Source of the DNA: Paenibacillus sp. JNUCC32 | GTDB lineage: Bacteria; Bacillota; Bacilli; Paenibacillales; Paenibacillaceae | DNA length: 64,000 bases | Reading direction: 5' to 3' | Assembly: GCF_014863545.1 (NCBI RefSeq) | Contig: NZ_CP062260.1 | Span: forward strand, 4,729,501-4,793,500 | Made by a program: the position numbers and the translations under genes | Part shown: piece by piece, positions 50,511 through 58,752 of the stretch | Layout: every line of letters starts with the position of its first letter | How positions within the stretch are numbered: position 1 is the first letter of the stretch | The notes under the pieces: generated by a model | Databases searched by the model: none | The model's input: only the letters and a program-made list of their open reading frames with translations | Told to the model about the DNA's origin: nothing

Positions 50511-51509
50511 CCAATCGTCCAATGCAAAATCGGTTTCCGCCAGCTTCTCTTCGATCAGAAAGGCCTTCGTTCCTTCCAGCAGCTGCAGCCCTTGTTCGGT
50601 AAAAGGAACCTCTTTGATCAGCTCGATCGGGCTAACCTTCTTCACGTACTCCACCTTCGTGCTCTGCAATTCGGCCAGAAACGCATAGTACTCTTCCTCA
50701 TGCTGCTTTAAATCCTCTAGCGCCTTGGAACGGGCGTCATTCCACGCCTTGGCGAAATCCGGATATTTCGCCAGATAATCCTCCGACACTACGGTTACGC
50801 TGGTCCCATACAGCTCGGGATGCTTGGTGGCATCGTCCAGCAGCGTATAGCCTTCATCGATTTGTTTGAGCGTATAGACGCCGGTATTGGTCATCGCGTC
50901 GATTTCCCCGCGGGCCAGGGCAGCCTCCGCATCCACGCGAAGCAGGTGGATGACCTTCACATCCTCAGCCAGCCCCTCTTTCTTCAAAAGACCGGCCAAG
51001 TATCGGTGGTGGAAGGAACCTTTTTGAGTGGCTACCGTTTTTCCCTTTAACTCTTCCAGGGAAGCCGGGCCACCCTTCTTCGCCACGAGGTACCCGATGC
51101 TGTCGGTCGAGCCTTGGGTAATCACCTTGGTCTTCGCTCCCGTTGAGCGTGACAGGATGGCCGGCGTATCGCCCAAACTGCCAAAGTCCAGGCGACCGCT
51201 GATCAGCGATTCGCTCAAATCCGGACCGTTCGGAAAGGCGGTCAGGTTTACCGTTTCAATCCCGTGCTTCTTGAGCTCTTCCTGAATAATGCCCTTATGG
51301 AACCCCCAGCCCTCGGCGCCTCCAGGCACATTCAGGGCATTGGTTCCTATATATCCGTAATTGAGCGTCTTCGGCACGCCGGAGCTTGATGCTTCCGTTA
51401 TTTGATCTTTGGTCCCGCAGCCCTGTGAAAAAGCAAGCGCCGCCGCCACCAGCGTCAATAAAATCGCGTATCGCTTTCGCTTGTGTTTTTTAACGTTTCG
51501 ATTCTCCAT
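50496..51509 (-). CDS. SsuA/TauA-type sulfonate-binding lipoprotein
   Basis: A 337-residue lipoprotein with a basic start, hydrophobic segment and lipobox SQGC, the lipidated Cys being about residue 31. The mature domain is of the NMT1/SsuA type: LNYGYIGTNALNVPGGAEG, then GRLDFGSLGDTPAI, TQGSTDSIGYLVAKKGG, and LKGKTVATQKGSFHHRYL. Such proteins bind aliphatic sulfonates, sulfate esters or related anions for uptake. It should serve the two SsuC-type permeases upstream. The last codons run into the 12-bp repeat. Confidence 0.92.
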   Translation of the reverse strand: MENRNVKKHKRKRYAILLTLVAAALAFSQGCGTKDQITEASSSGVPKTLNYGYIGTNALNVPGGAEGWGFHKGIIQEELKKHGIETVNLTAFPNGPDLSESLISGRLDFGSLGDTPAILSRSTGAKTKVITQGSTDSIGYLVAKKGGPASLEELKGKTVATQKGSFHHRYLAGLLKKEGLAEDVKVIHLLRVDAEAALARGEIDAMTNTGVYTLKQIDEGYTLLDDATKHPELYGTSVTVVSEDYLAKYPDFAKAWNDARSKALEDLKQHEEEYYAFLAELQSTKVEYVKKVSPIELIKEVPFTEQGLQLLEGTKAFLIEEKLAETDFALDDWLIKP

Positions 51510-51696
51510 TCGATTTCTCTCCCCTCACAGATCCCATCTCGATATGACATTGCCTCGCTTTCGCTTCTTACGCCTCTTGCTTCTTACGGGGCTTCATGGA
51601 ATCCCCGGCAAACCCTGGCATCAATGAGCCCGCAGATCGTGCTTCCCATGCAGACGGGAAGAGTGGAGCTGCCTGAAAAAGGGGGGAGACTGACGA

Positions 51697-52029
51697 TCAA
51701 GGAACAGAACGCTTCGCGAGCTGAGCCAGAAACGCATGGCTGGATATGGACGTTCGGCCGGGTCCCCATCCCACCTTCTCGCGGTAGCCCCCCAACAGCT
51801 CGGCCTGCTCCAGCTCCGCCTCGCTTAGCCCTCTGAGCCGGTCCGGATGAGGCGCGACGTACATCGCGTCCGCCGGACAATAGAGCTCGCACATAAAACA
51901 GGTTTGGCAATCGTTCTGGCGCGCAATGACAGGCACATCGTTATCGACTTTATCAAATACGTTGGTCGGACATACGGAGACGCACAGATTGCACTGCACG
52001 CATCTGGCATCGCTGATCAGCTCAATCAA
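51697..52029 (-). CDS. Dicluster ferredoxin-like subunit, copy 1 (AprB-like)
   Basis: A 110-residue protein with two [4Fe-4S] motifs, Cys10/13/16/20 and Cys41/44/47/51, then a C-terminal tail with the GWGPGRT motif that copy 2 shares. It starts at TTG 52029, overlapping the flavoprotein stop as TTGA, with AGGAGG seven or more bases upstream. The small subunit of adenylylsulfate reductase is built this way, so electron transfer to or from the flavoprotein is the likely role. The exact reaction is unknown. Confidence 0.9.
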   Translation of the reverse strand: MIELISDARCVQCNLCVSVCPTNVFDKVDNDVPVIARQNDCQTCFMCELYCPADAMYVAPHPDRLRGLSEAELEQAELLGGYREKVGWGPGRTSISSHAFLAQLAKRSVP

Positions 52030-53645
52030 AGGGAAACCGCCTCCTCGCTCACGCGCTGCGCCCGGACGCTGATTTCATCCAACCCGGATGTAATCAGGCG
52101 GTAATGCTGCGTCTCGTCCAGTTCCGGATAATCAACCCGTTTATGCATTCCCCGCGTTTCCGTCCTGGCCTGCGCCGAGCGGTACATCCAGCGGGCCGTT
52201 GCAGCCATGGCCGCTGCCTCGCGTTTCTTCACCGCCTGATAATCAAGATGGATGGGTTCCTGCCGGATCGATTTCCATACGCCGTCGAGCCGTTGCAACG
52301 AATCCCGAAGTCCCTCATCCGTACGGAACAGGTTCCGGTCATAAGGCATGACCTCTTCCTGCACCGCCCGAATGTATTCCTCCGCGGCAATCGGCGGCTT
52401 TTCCTGCAGCGATCCGTAGGTACCGGATGACACGAGCGGAGCCGAAGACAATCCGTGCACCTCGCGTCTAGCGGCATGCCGTCCCAGCGATTTGGCATAG
52501 TCCGCCGCGCCTTCGCCCGCAAAGCTGCCGGAAGACATCGCCCAGGCGGCATTGTGGCTGCCGCCTCCGGTGAATCCGCCGCAGATCAGCTCCCGCGTTG
52601 CGGCGTCTCCGGCGGCATACAAGCCGGGGACCTTCGTGGCGCACGTTTCGTCCACGATATGAATGCCACCGGTCCCGCGCACCGTCCCTTCGAGCCGAAG
52701 CGTGACCGGGAACATATCCTTGAACGGGTCGATGCCCATGCGGTCAAACGGCAGGAAAAAATTCGTCTGCCCCACCCGGAGCAGCGGCTGCAGATCGGCG
52801 GGCGCCTGATCCAATCGGGCATATACCTGTCGGTTCTCCAGCAGTTTTTTGGCAATGACGGAACGTCCTTTGGTCGAGCCCGCTCCCTCTACCACCGTGC
52901 CGTCCTCGTAGTAAAAGCTTGCATAACGGTAATACGCCGTTTTGGTCACCGAGGAGAACGTTGGCGATATGGCGTAGGCGTTGGAGAACTCCATGCCCGA
53001 CATTTCGGCCCCGGCCTCGGCCGCCATCAGATAGCCGTCACCGGTCAACACGTTGCATCCCAGCGCTTTGCTCAGAAAGGCGCAGCCGCCGGTTGCGATG
53101 ACTACGGCACCCGCCGTGACTCTCCAGGGATCGCCGCCCTGCGTGCTTACGCCAGCGGCGCCCCCCACTCCGTGTTCATCCGCCAGAAGTTCCAGCGCAG
53201 GGCTGTGGTCGAGTATTTTGACGCCGGCTCTTTTCACCAGCTTGCGCATGAGACGCATATACTCCGGTCCCTGCAAGCCGCGCCGGAATATGCCGCCATC
53301 CGGATCGACCGGGAACGAATACCCCCAGCCGCCAAGGCGGTTCATATTCTCGTAGGTTTGATCCAGGACCCGATCCATCCACTCATTCTCGGCTAAGCGT
53401 CCGCCCATAAAATACCGGCTCATCTTCGCTTCCTGGCGCTGCCGCCCTTCAGGCTCCACGTACCATACGCCCGTGCCCGACGGCGCCGTTGCCCCGCTTG
53501 ATCCACAGAAGCCCTTATCCGCCAGCACGACATTGCTGCCTTTCGCCGCGGCCGTTAAAGCCGCCCAGGCTCCGGCCGGGCCACCGCCAATGACCAGCAC
53601 ATCCGTTTCCAACTGAAGCGTGCTGCCTTGAATACGTGAACTCAT
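52026..53645 (-). CDS. FAD-dependent oxidoreductase, copy 1 (AprA/fumarate-reductase-like)
   Basis: The flavoprotein has the N-terminal Rossmann motif DVLVIGGGPAGAWAA, the FAD segment KGFCGSSGATAPSGT, the mid-domain VVIATGGCAFLSKALGCN, the RGTGGIHI region and the C-terminal FAD signature PGLYAAGDAATRE. Fold and order match fumarate-reductase/APS-reductase alpha subunits. ATG 53645 is chosen because AGGAGGGG lies about seven bases upstream; the longer frame starts at 53669. It is coupled to ferredoxin copy 1 and is a close paralogue of copy 2. Oxidation or reduction of a sulfur compound is inferred from the transporter genes only. Confidence 0.9.
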   Translation of the reverse strand: MSSRIQGSTLQLETDVLVIGGGPAGAWAALTAAAKGSNVVLADKGFCGSSGATAPSGTGVWYVEPEGRQRQEAKMSRYFMGGRLAENEWMDRVLDQTYENMNRLGGWGYSFPVDPDGGIFRRGLQGPEYMRLMRKLVKRAGVKILDHSPALELLADEHGVGGAAGVSTQGGDPWRVTAGAVVIATGGCAFLSKALGCNVLTGDGYLMAAEAGAEMSGMEFSNAYAISPTFSSVTKTAYYRYASFYYEDGTVVEGAGSTKGRSVIAKKLLENRQVYARLDQAPADLQPLLRVGQTNFFLPFDRMGIDPFKDMFPVTLRLEGTVRGTGGIHIVDETCATKVPGLYAAGDAATRELICGGFTGGGSHNAAWAMSSGSFAGEGAADYAKSLGRHAARREVHGLSSAPLVSSGTYGSLQEKPPIAAEEYIRAVQEEVMPYDRNLFRTDEGLRDSLQRLDGVWKSIRQEPIHLDYQAVKKREAAAMAATARWMYRSAQARTETRGMHKRVDYPELDETQHYRLITSGLDEISVRAQRVSEEAVSL

Positions 53646-53701
53646 GCATGTTCCCCTCCTAATCATCATTGTCCCTCTGTTCTCTCATTCACGAAGCCGG
53701 A

Positions 53702-54565
53702 TCATCCCTTGTAGCTATCCCGCCACTTCAGCAAGCGGCGTTCCAGAGAACGGACGAACAGATCCACCATCATGCCGACGACGGCAAAAACCAATACACC
53801 CACAAAAATTTGCTCCGTTAACGAGGATTGCTTGGCAAGATTGATGAGAAACCCGACCCCCGACTGCGAACCGATCAGCTCCGCAACGACGAGCCCGAGC
53901 CAGGATACCGCCAACGATAAGCGGAGTCCCATTAACAGGTTAGGCAGCGAAGACGGGATGATCAGCTTGATGATCTGCTGAACCCGGCTGTACTGCAGCA
54001 CCCTCGATACCTCGAACAGCTTTTTGTCGACGCTCCGGATGCCGAGAAACGTATTGACGTACAGCGGAAAAAAAGCTCCCTTCGCAATGATCAGCACCTT
54101 CGACGTTTCTCCGAATCCGAACCACAAAATAATAAGCGGGGCGATCGCCAAATGCGGGATCATCCGCAGCATCTGCACCGTCGGATCCAGGAATATTTCC
54201 GACTTGCGCGAGAAGCCCGTCAGCAGGCCGAATATCAAGCCCAGGCTGCCTCCCAGGGCGAAGCCCGCAGCGGCGCGGCCGATGCTTATGCCCAGATGGG
54301 TCGCCATCTTGCCCGAGGCGATCAGATTCCAGAGGGATTCGAAAATCGCCGCCGGCGTCGGCAGGAAGAACGCATCGATCCAGCCAAGATTGCCTGCCAG
54401 CTGCCATATGGCCAGCACCAGAACCGGAAGGGCCGATCCGAGCGCAATGGCCCGTAGTAAGGATGCACGCCGGCGATTGGAACGCGCGGCAGCAGGATTG
54501 GGCGGCTGCGATACAGCGGGTGGCTGCCCCGCCGCAGGCAGCGCAAGTTCGTTCGCGTTATTCAT
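53702..54565 (-). CDS. SsuC-type ABC transporter permease, copy 1
   Basis: A 287-residue permease with six helices and a Pro/Ala-rich N-terminus. The coupling loop reads SRVLQYSRVQQIIKLIIPSSLPNLLMGLRLSL, near residue 185. The motif LSLAVSWLGLVVAELIGSQSGVGFLI is typical of SsuC/TauC. GGAGGAGAC precedes ATG 54565. It lies between permease copy 2 and flavoprotein copy 1, so transport and redox genes share one transcript. Confidence 0.93.
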   Translation of the reverse strand: MNNANELALPAAGQPPAVSQPPNPAAARSNRRRASLLRAIALGSALPVLVLAIWQLAGNLGWIDAFFLPTPAAIFESLWNLIASGKMATHLGISIGRAAAGFALGGSLGLIFGLLTGFSRKSEIFLDPTVQMLRMIPHLAIAPLIILWFGFGETSKVLIIAKGAFFPLYVNTFLGIRSVDKKLFEVSRVLQYSRVQQIIKLIIPSSLPNLLMGLRLSLAVSWLGLVVAELIGSQSGVGFLINLAKQSSLTEQIFVGVLVFAVVGMMVDLFVRSLERRLLKWRDSYKG

Positions 54566-54603
54566 CGTGTCTCCTCCTCTCTCTTGGAATCAGAAGCCGT
54601 GCT

Positions 54604-55500
54604 TTAGCCCTCATAGCTGTCGTTCCATTTCAGCAGCCTGCGCTCCATCAGCCTAACCGCGGCGTCTGCTGCTTTGCCGATGACGGCAAACAGGACGATG
54701 CACACGAACACGGTTGCGGTTTTGCTGAACTGTCTGGCATCCGTCATCAAATAGCCGATGCCGGACGTGGAGCCCATGATCTCGGCAACGACCAGCCCGA
54801 GCCAGGCCAGCCCGAGGGACAGCCGGATCCCGAGGAAGATATGCGGCAGGGAGGACGGAATGACCAGCTTGAAGATTTGCTGGATACGCGTGAAACCCAG
54901 AACCCTTGTTACTTCGAACCATTTGTTATCCACGCCGCGGATGCCCAGATAGGTTTGGATATAGAGCGGAAAGAAAGCCCCTTTGGCGATCAGCAGTATT
55001 TTGGACGACTCCCCGATTCCGAACCAAAGCACGAACAGCGGCGCAACCGCTAAATGCGGAATCATGCGGACCATCTGAATGGATGGATCGAGCACCCGCT
55101 CGGATATGCGGAATACCCCGACCAGAATACCGAAGGCTAGGCCTAGAGCCCCTCCAAGGGCGAAACCCGCCGCGGCACGAACCAAACTGATCCGCACATG
55201 ACCGCCAAGGTCACCCGAGCCCGCCAAGTGGACAAAAGCCTCCGCAATGCGAAGCGGCGTCGGGAAGAGCAGCTCCGAGATGTAACCAAGGTCGCCGAGC
55301 ACCTGCCATAAAACCAGCAGCGACACGGGAAGAACCGCGCCCGCAGCCAAGGTGCCCAGCGACTTCCTCCATATCCCGGCACCTGCTTCGCCCGGGGAGA
55401 GCCTCTGCCGCTGCCCGGCGGCGGGCTCCGGTACCAGCGACTCGCTGCCGTGGACCGGAGCCGGAGGGTCGTGCCGGTACAATCGTGCATGGTCACTCAT
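54604..55500 (-). CDS. SsuC-type ABC transporter permease, copy 2
   Basis: A permease paralogous to copy 1, with the same coupling-loop pattern (RVLGFTRIQQIFKLVIPSSLPHI) and LGLAWLGLVVAEIMGSTSGIGYLM. ATG 55500 is preceded by GGAG ten bases upstream and overlaps the end of a short upstream frame; ATG 55542 with AGGTTAG is the alternative, giving 312 residues. The two permeases could form a heterodimer, or each could serve its own binding protein, of which only one is encoded here. No ATPase gene is present in the island. Confidence 0.92.
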   Translation of the reverse strand: MSDHARLYRHDPPAPVHGSESLVPEPAAGQRQRLSPGEAGAGIWRKSLGTLAAGAVLPVSLLVLWQVLGDLGYISELLFPTPLRIAEAFVHLAGSGDLGGHVRISLVRAAAGFALGGALGLAFGILVGVFRISERVLDPSIQMVRMIPHLAVAPLFVLWFGIGESSKILLIAKGAFFPLYIQTYLGIRGVDNKWFEVTRVLGFTRIQQIFKLVIPSSLPHIFLGIRLSLGLAWLGLVVAEIMGSTSGIGYLMTDARQFSKTATVFVCIVLFAVIGKAADAAVRLMERRLLKWNDSYEG

Positions 55501-55573
55501 TGCGATCACGCTCCGGCTCGGGAAACGCAAATCTTTCATCATCTAACCTGAACATCAGCCAAACCCGTTTCAT
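55493..55573 (-). CDS. Possible 26-residue upstream peptide
   Basis: ATG 55573 is preceded by GAGGAGAGAGGTG and opens 26 codons that end at TGA 55493, overlapping the start of permease copy 2 in the sequence ATGAGTGA. The peptide starts MKRVWLMFRLDDERF and is charged at its C-terminus. It may be a leader peptide that couples translation to the permease. There is no homology evidence. Confidence 0.35.
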   Translation of the reverse strand: MKRVWLMFRLDDERFAFPEPERDRNE

Positions 55574-55597
55574 AAGCGCACCTCTCTCCTCGAATAC

Positions 55598-55636
55598 AAA
55601 AGGAGACATTCTTCGAAATACCGAAGGAATGTCTCC
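55598..55636 (-). terminator. Intra-island terminator-like hairpin
   Basis: GGAGACATTC (55602-55611) and GAATGTCTCC (55627-55636) form a perfect 10-bp stem, extended by TTC/GAA. On the minus strand TTTTGTATT follows. It lies between ferredoxin copy 2 and permease copy 2 and would reduce or regulate expression of the downstream genes. Confidence 0.75.
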
Positions 55637-55681
55637 ATTAGAATGGTTGACAGTATGAATGCTATTGGTTTAGTTCCTGCT

Positions 55682-56020
55682 TTAACTTCGCCGGGGGAGA
55701 ATCCGATCGATGAACGGGGTCTCGTCGATCTCGGCCAGCCGGGTCCGCCCGCGTCCCCAGCCGACCGTCTCCCTCCAGCTTCCGATGATCCCTACCGCGA
55801 TCAGTTCTTCTTCCGTCACCTTCTGCTCCATATCCGCAAAGGGAGAAACATACAGAGCATCGGCAGGACAATAAGCCTCGCATATAAAGCAGGTCTGGCA
55901 ATCCTCCTGACGGGCAATGACCGGAAGCCCCGTCTCCGTCCGGTCGAATACATTGGTCGGACAGACCTTGACGCACAGGCCGCACTCGATGCACCGCTGC
56001 TGACTGACAACCTCGATCAT
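55682..56020 (-). CDS. Dicluster ferredoxin-like subunit, copy 2 (AprB-like)
   Basis: A 112-residue paralogue of copy 1 with identical cluster spacing (Cys10/13/16/20 and Cys41/44/47/51), shared VCPTNVFD and PVIARQ blocks, and a GWGRGRT tail. ATG 56020 overlaps the flavoprotein copy 2 stop as ATGA. It should carry electrons for flavoprotein copy 2. Confidence 0.9.
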   Translation of the reverse strand: MIEVVSQQRCIECGLCVKVCPTNVFDRTETGLPVIARQEDCQTCFICEAYCPADALYVSPFADMEQKVTEEELIAVGIIGSWRETVGWGRGRTRLAEIDETPFIDRILPRRS

Positions 56021-57723
56021 GAGCCTTCCACCTCCCCGGCCGCTGCCGCGATCCAGGCAGCAGCCCCCACGGCTTCACTGCTCCTATTTCTTGAACCACC
56101 ATAGTGTCGGCAAGCGTCCATCGTACCTCGGCTTGCCTGCCGGGGCGGCCGCCCCTCAGGATATACCTGGATATGATCGATCCCCCTTACGGTCAGACGA
56201 TGCTGCTGGTCCGGATTCGGATCCGGGTATTCCAGAAGGGTATGCATCCCTCTGGTTTCCCGCCGGGTCAGCGCAGCCGCATACATCCATCTTGCCGTTG
56301 CCGCCATGGCCGCCGCTTCCCTTGCCTTGATCCGCTCGCGCGAACCCCCGGTTACCTTAGCGTACACTTCCGGCCATAGCCCGTTCAGCCGTTCGAGCGA
56401 TTGCTGCAGGACCGGTTCGCTGCGAAAATAATTGATATCCAGCGGAAACACCTCCCGCTGTACCGATTGAATCAGGCCGGATGCATCCATTCCCTGCCCA
56501 TGTGCTGCGGATGGATGGGACATTCCGGCCCGCCCCGCACCTTGCAGGCGACGGCCGTCCGCAGAAGAACGCGTACTCAGCGCATGCTTCGCCGCCGATT
56601 CGCCAGCCCACGTTCCCGAGCAAATCGCCCAAGAGGCATTAAAAGCCCCTCCGCCCGACTTGGCACCGGTCACCCGCTCCCGGGTTGCGGCATCGCCGGC
56701 GGCGTACAGACCCGGTACCGTCGTCGCGCAATCTTCGCCGGTGATCCGGATGCCTCCGGTTCCGCGGACCGTCCCTTCATAGCGGAGGGTCAAGGGAAAA
56801 CGCTCCTTAAAGGGATCGATTCCCGCCCGATCATACGGAACAAAGAAGATGGCGTGCGATTGCCTTAAAATGCGCCGTTTCTCTTCCGTGTCGGCATGAT
56901 TCAGCATGGCATATACCGGTCCTTTGCGGAGCATCGTCGGCAGAAAATCATGCGGCCTGGGCCCTCCGGGGCTGTACAGCGTATTCCCGTCTTCGTCATA
57001 ATACGTCGCCCAGTTGAGAAGCCGCCCCCGGGTCACCGTGCCAAACGCCGCGCTCGGCGCATATTGGCGGCTGAATTCCATACCGGATAGCTCGGCGCCA
57101 AGCTCCGCCGCCATGAGCAGTCCTTCGCCTGTGAGCACGTTGCAGCCAAGGCCCTTGCTCAGAAAGGCGCAGCCGCCGGTAGCTATGACAACCGACTGTG
57201 CCCGTACCTCCCAATTCTTGTTCTTCTGCCTGCATATGCCTCGTGCTCCTCCGACCCCATGCTCGTCGGCAAGCAGCTCGAGCGCCGGGGACTGATCCAT
57301 GATCCGTACACCCGCCCGGTTGACCGCGCTTCGCATCAGCTTCATATATTCCGGGCCCTGCAAATGGTCTCGCATGGGGACCCCGTTCTCATCGCGGCGA
57401 AACGGGTATCCCCATGCCTCCACGCGTTCCAGGTTGATGTATACCTGATCCAGCACGCGATGGATCCAATCCGGTTCCGATAAATAACCGCCCTCCTTCA
57501 TCCGCTGGGCCACGGCTTCATCGCGCAGCTTATGGTCAGGGGGCAAATATAGCAGATTGGTTCCTCCGGGTGCCGTTGCCCCGCTGGAGCCCAGAAACCC
57601 TTTATCGGCCAATATGACTTTGGCACCTTGGGACGCCGCGCTCCAGGCTGCCCAAGCCCCTGCTGGACCGCCGCCAATGACGAGGACATCCGCCGTCAGT
57701 TTCAATTCATCCTGTGCACGCAA
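56017..57723 (-). CDS. FAD-dependent oxidoreductase, copy 2 (AprA/fumarate-reductase-like)
   Basis: A 568-residue paralogue of copy 1. It shares DVLVIGGGPAGAWAA, KGFLGSSGATAPGGT, VVIATGGCAFLSKGLGCN, RGTGGIRI and PGLYAAGDAATRE, and long conserved stretches such as LQGPEYMKLMRS and ALELLADEHGVGGA. The C-terminal 45 residues (after about 520) are extra and Ala/Gly/Ser-rich. It starts at TTG 57723, eight bases after a GGGGGG-type site. It is the first gene of the island, behind a strong promoter and a leader hairpin. The reaction is unknown. Confidence 0.9.
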   Translation of the reverse strand: MRAQDELKLTADVLVIGGGPAGAWAAWSAASQGAKVILADKGFLGSSGATAPGGTNLLYLPPDHKLRDEAVAQRMKEGGYLSEPDWIHRVLDQVYINLERVEAWGYPFRRDENGVPMRDHLQGPEYMKLMRSAVNRAGVRIMDQSPALELLADEHGVGGARGICRQKNKNWEVRAQSVVIATGGCAFLSKGLGCNVLTGEGLLMAAELGAELSGMEFSRQYAPSAAFGTVTRGRLLNWATYYDEDGNTLYSPGGPRPHDFLPTMLRKGPVYAMLNHADTEEKRRILRQSHAIFFVPYDRAGIDPFKERFPLTLRYEGTVRGTGGIRITGEDCATTVPGLYAAGDAATRERVTGAKSGGGAFNASWAICSGTWAGESAAKHALSTRSSADGRRLQGAGRAGMSHPSAAHGQGMDASGLIQSVQREVFPLDINYFRSEPVLQQSLERLNGLWPEVYAKVTGGSRERIKAREAAAMAATARWMYAAALTRRETRGMHTLLEYPDPNPDQQHRLTVRGIDHIQVYPEGRPPRQASRGTMDACRHYGGSRNRSSEAVGAAAWIAAAAGEVEGS

Positions 57724-57773
57724 TCGTTGATCCCCCCGCTCCTTGGTTGATAGTAAATCGAGGTCCGTACGAC

Positions 57774-57807
57774 AAAAAGGAGATCATGAAGGATGCTCAT
57801 GATCTCC
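57774..57807 (-). promoter_or_regulatory. Leader terminator/attenuator hairpin upstream of the island
   Basis: On the minus strand GGAGATCATGA pairs perfectly with TCATGATCTCC around a seven-base loop and is followed by TTTTTG. It lies about 50 bases after the predicted transcript start and about 50 bases before the first flavoprotein gene, the position of an attenuator. The left arm holds GGAG-ATC-ATG, the start of a short frame. Confidence 0.75.
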
Positions 57808-58041
57808 AGCAGACTGGTCGATTCAAATTTATTTATCATAGTTATTCGATTGGAATTATCAAGTATATTATCAGCTGATGGCACAAGCGTCAAGATTATT
57901 TTTCGGAGGGATCGCTTAACAAAGCGAGACATTCGCTCCCGAGCTTTCCTAAGCCCCGCTGTCTTCGCTCACGCAATTTTTCCTTATATCCTGACAATTT
58001 GGTACAATACAGACGGTACGAGAATGTCAAATGAAGGGACT
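57808..58041. other. Divergent regulatory region between the flavoprotein island and bceRS
   Basis: Non-coding interval holding the island promoter on the minus strand and the bceRS promoter on the plus strand. A TACAAT -10 box for the latter is at 58003-58008, with no clear -35 box. No S-box or T-box elements were recognised. Confidence 0.5.
57865..57893 (-). promoter_or_regulatory. Promoter of the flavoprotein/transport island
   Basis: On the minus strand TTGACG (57893-57888) and TAATAT (57870-57865) with a 17-base spacer make a near-consensus sigma-A promoter. Transcription would begin near 57858 and run through the leader hairpin. Confidence 0.8.
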
Positions 58042-58752
58042 ATGATCGATATGTTCAAAATTTTCATTGTCGAAGACGATGCCGGGCTGGTCGGCCTGCT
58101 GAAAGAATATCTTCATAAATTCGGTTATGCGACGCAGTCCGTTCATGATTTCGAGACGGTGCGCGATCAATTTGAATCGTATGACCCTCATCTTGTGCTT
58201 CTGGATATCAATCTGCCTAAATTCGACGGCTATTATTGGTGCCGGCAGTTCCGCAGCCTCTCCACCTGCCCGATCATCTTCATCTCGGCCCGCGACGGGA
58301 AAATGGATCAGGTGATGGCGCTGGAGAACGGTGCCGATGATTATATAACCAAACCCTTTGACTACGAGATCGTCATGGCCAAAATCAAGAGCCAGCTCCG
58401 GCGGGCCTACGGGTCCTATGCTGCCGGTCAGAATGAGCGGGTCCTCAGCATCGCCGGACTCACGCTTGACGTTGAGCGTCTCTCCGTTTCGCTCGGACCG
58501 ACCCAAGCGGAGCTCAGCCATACCGAAGCCAAAATATTGGACGAGTTAATGAAGAAGCCCAAGCAGATCGTCAGCAGGGACCGGCTTCTGGAGAAAATAT
58601 GGGATGATCAGGCCTTTGTGGACGATAATACGCTGAATGTGTACATCACCCGCGTCCGTAAGAAACTCGCCGCCCTCGGAATCGAGGATGGCCTTCAAAC
58701 CGTGCGCGGGCGCGGCTACCGACTGGTACCGAGCTGGAGGGACGAAGCATGA
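58042..58752 (+). CDS. BceR-like response regulator
   Basis: A 236-residue OmpR-class regulator. Phospho-acceptor Asp55 is in LLDINLPKFDGYYWCRQ, a block typical of BceR regulators. The winged helix has LSHTEAKILDELMKKPKQIVSRDRLLEKIW and VYITRVRKKLAALG. ATG 58042 or ATG 58051 (M-F-K-I-F) may be the start; AAGGG lies just upstream of the first. The frame extends to 57793 through the promoter region. The stop overlaps the kinase start as ATGA. A matching operator lies before the ABC genes. Confidence 0.93.
   Translation: MIDMFKIFIVEDDAGLVGLLKEYLHKFGYATQSVHDFETVRDQFESYDPHLVLLDINLPKFDGYYWCRQFRSLSTCPIIFISARDGKMDQVMALENGADDYITKPFDYEIVMAKIKSQLRRAYGSYAAGQNERVLSIAGLTLDVERLSVSLGPTQAELSHTEAKILDELMKKPKQIVSRDRLLEKIWDDQAFVDDNTLNVYITRVRKKLAALGIEDGLQTVRGRGYRLVPSWRDEA

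Noticed and set aside
57702..57932. A 76-codon minus-strand frame across the island promoter and leader hairpin.
   Set aside because: It would begin upstream of the predicted promoter and reads through the terminator stem. Only a shorter leader frame could be translated, and that is unproven.
57724..58041. Search for SAM (S-box) or T-box leader before the redox-transport island.
   Set aside because: The leader is too short before the terminator and the core motifs are absent.
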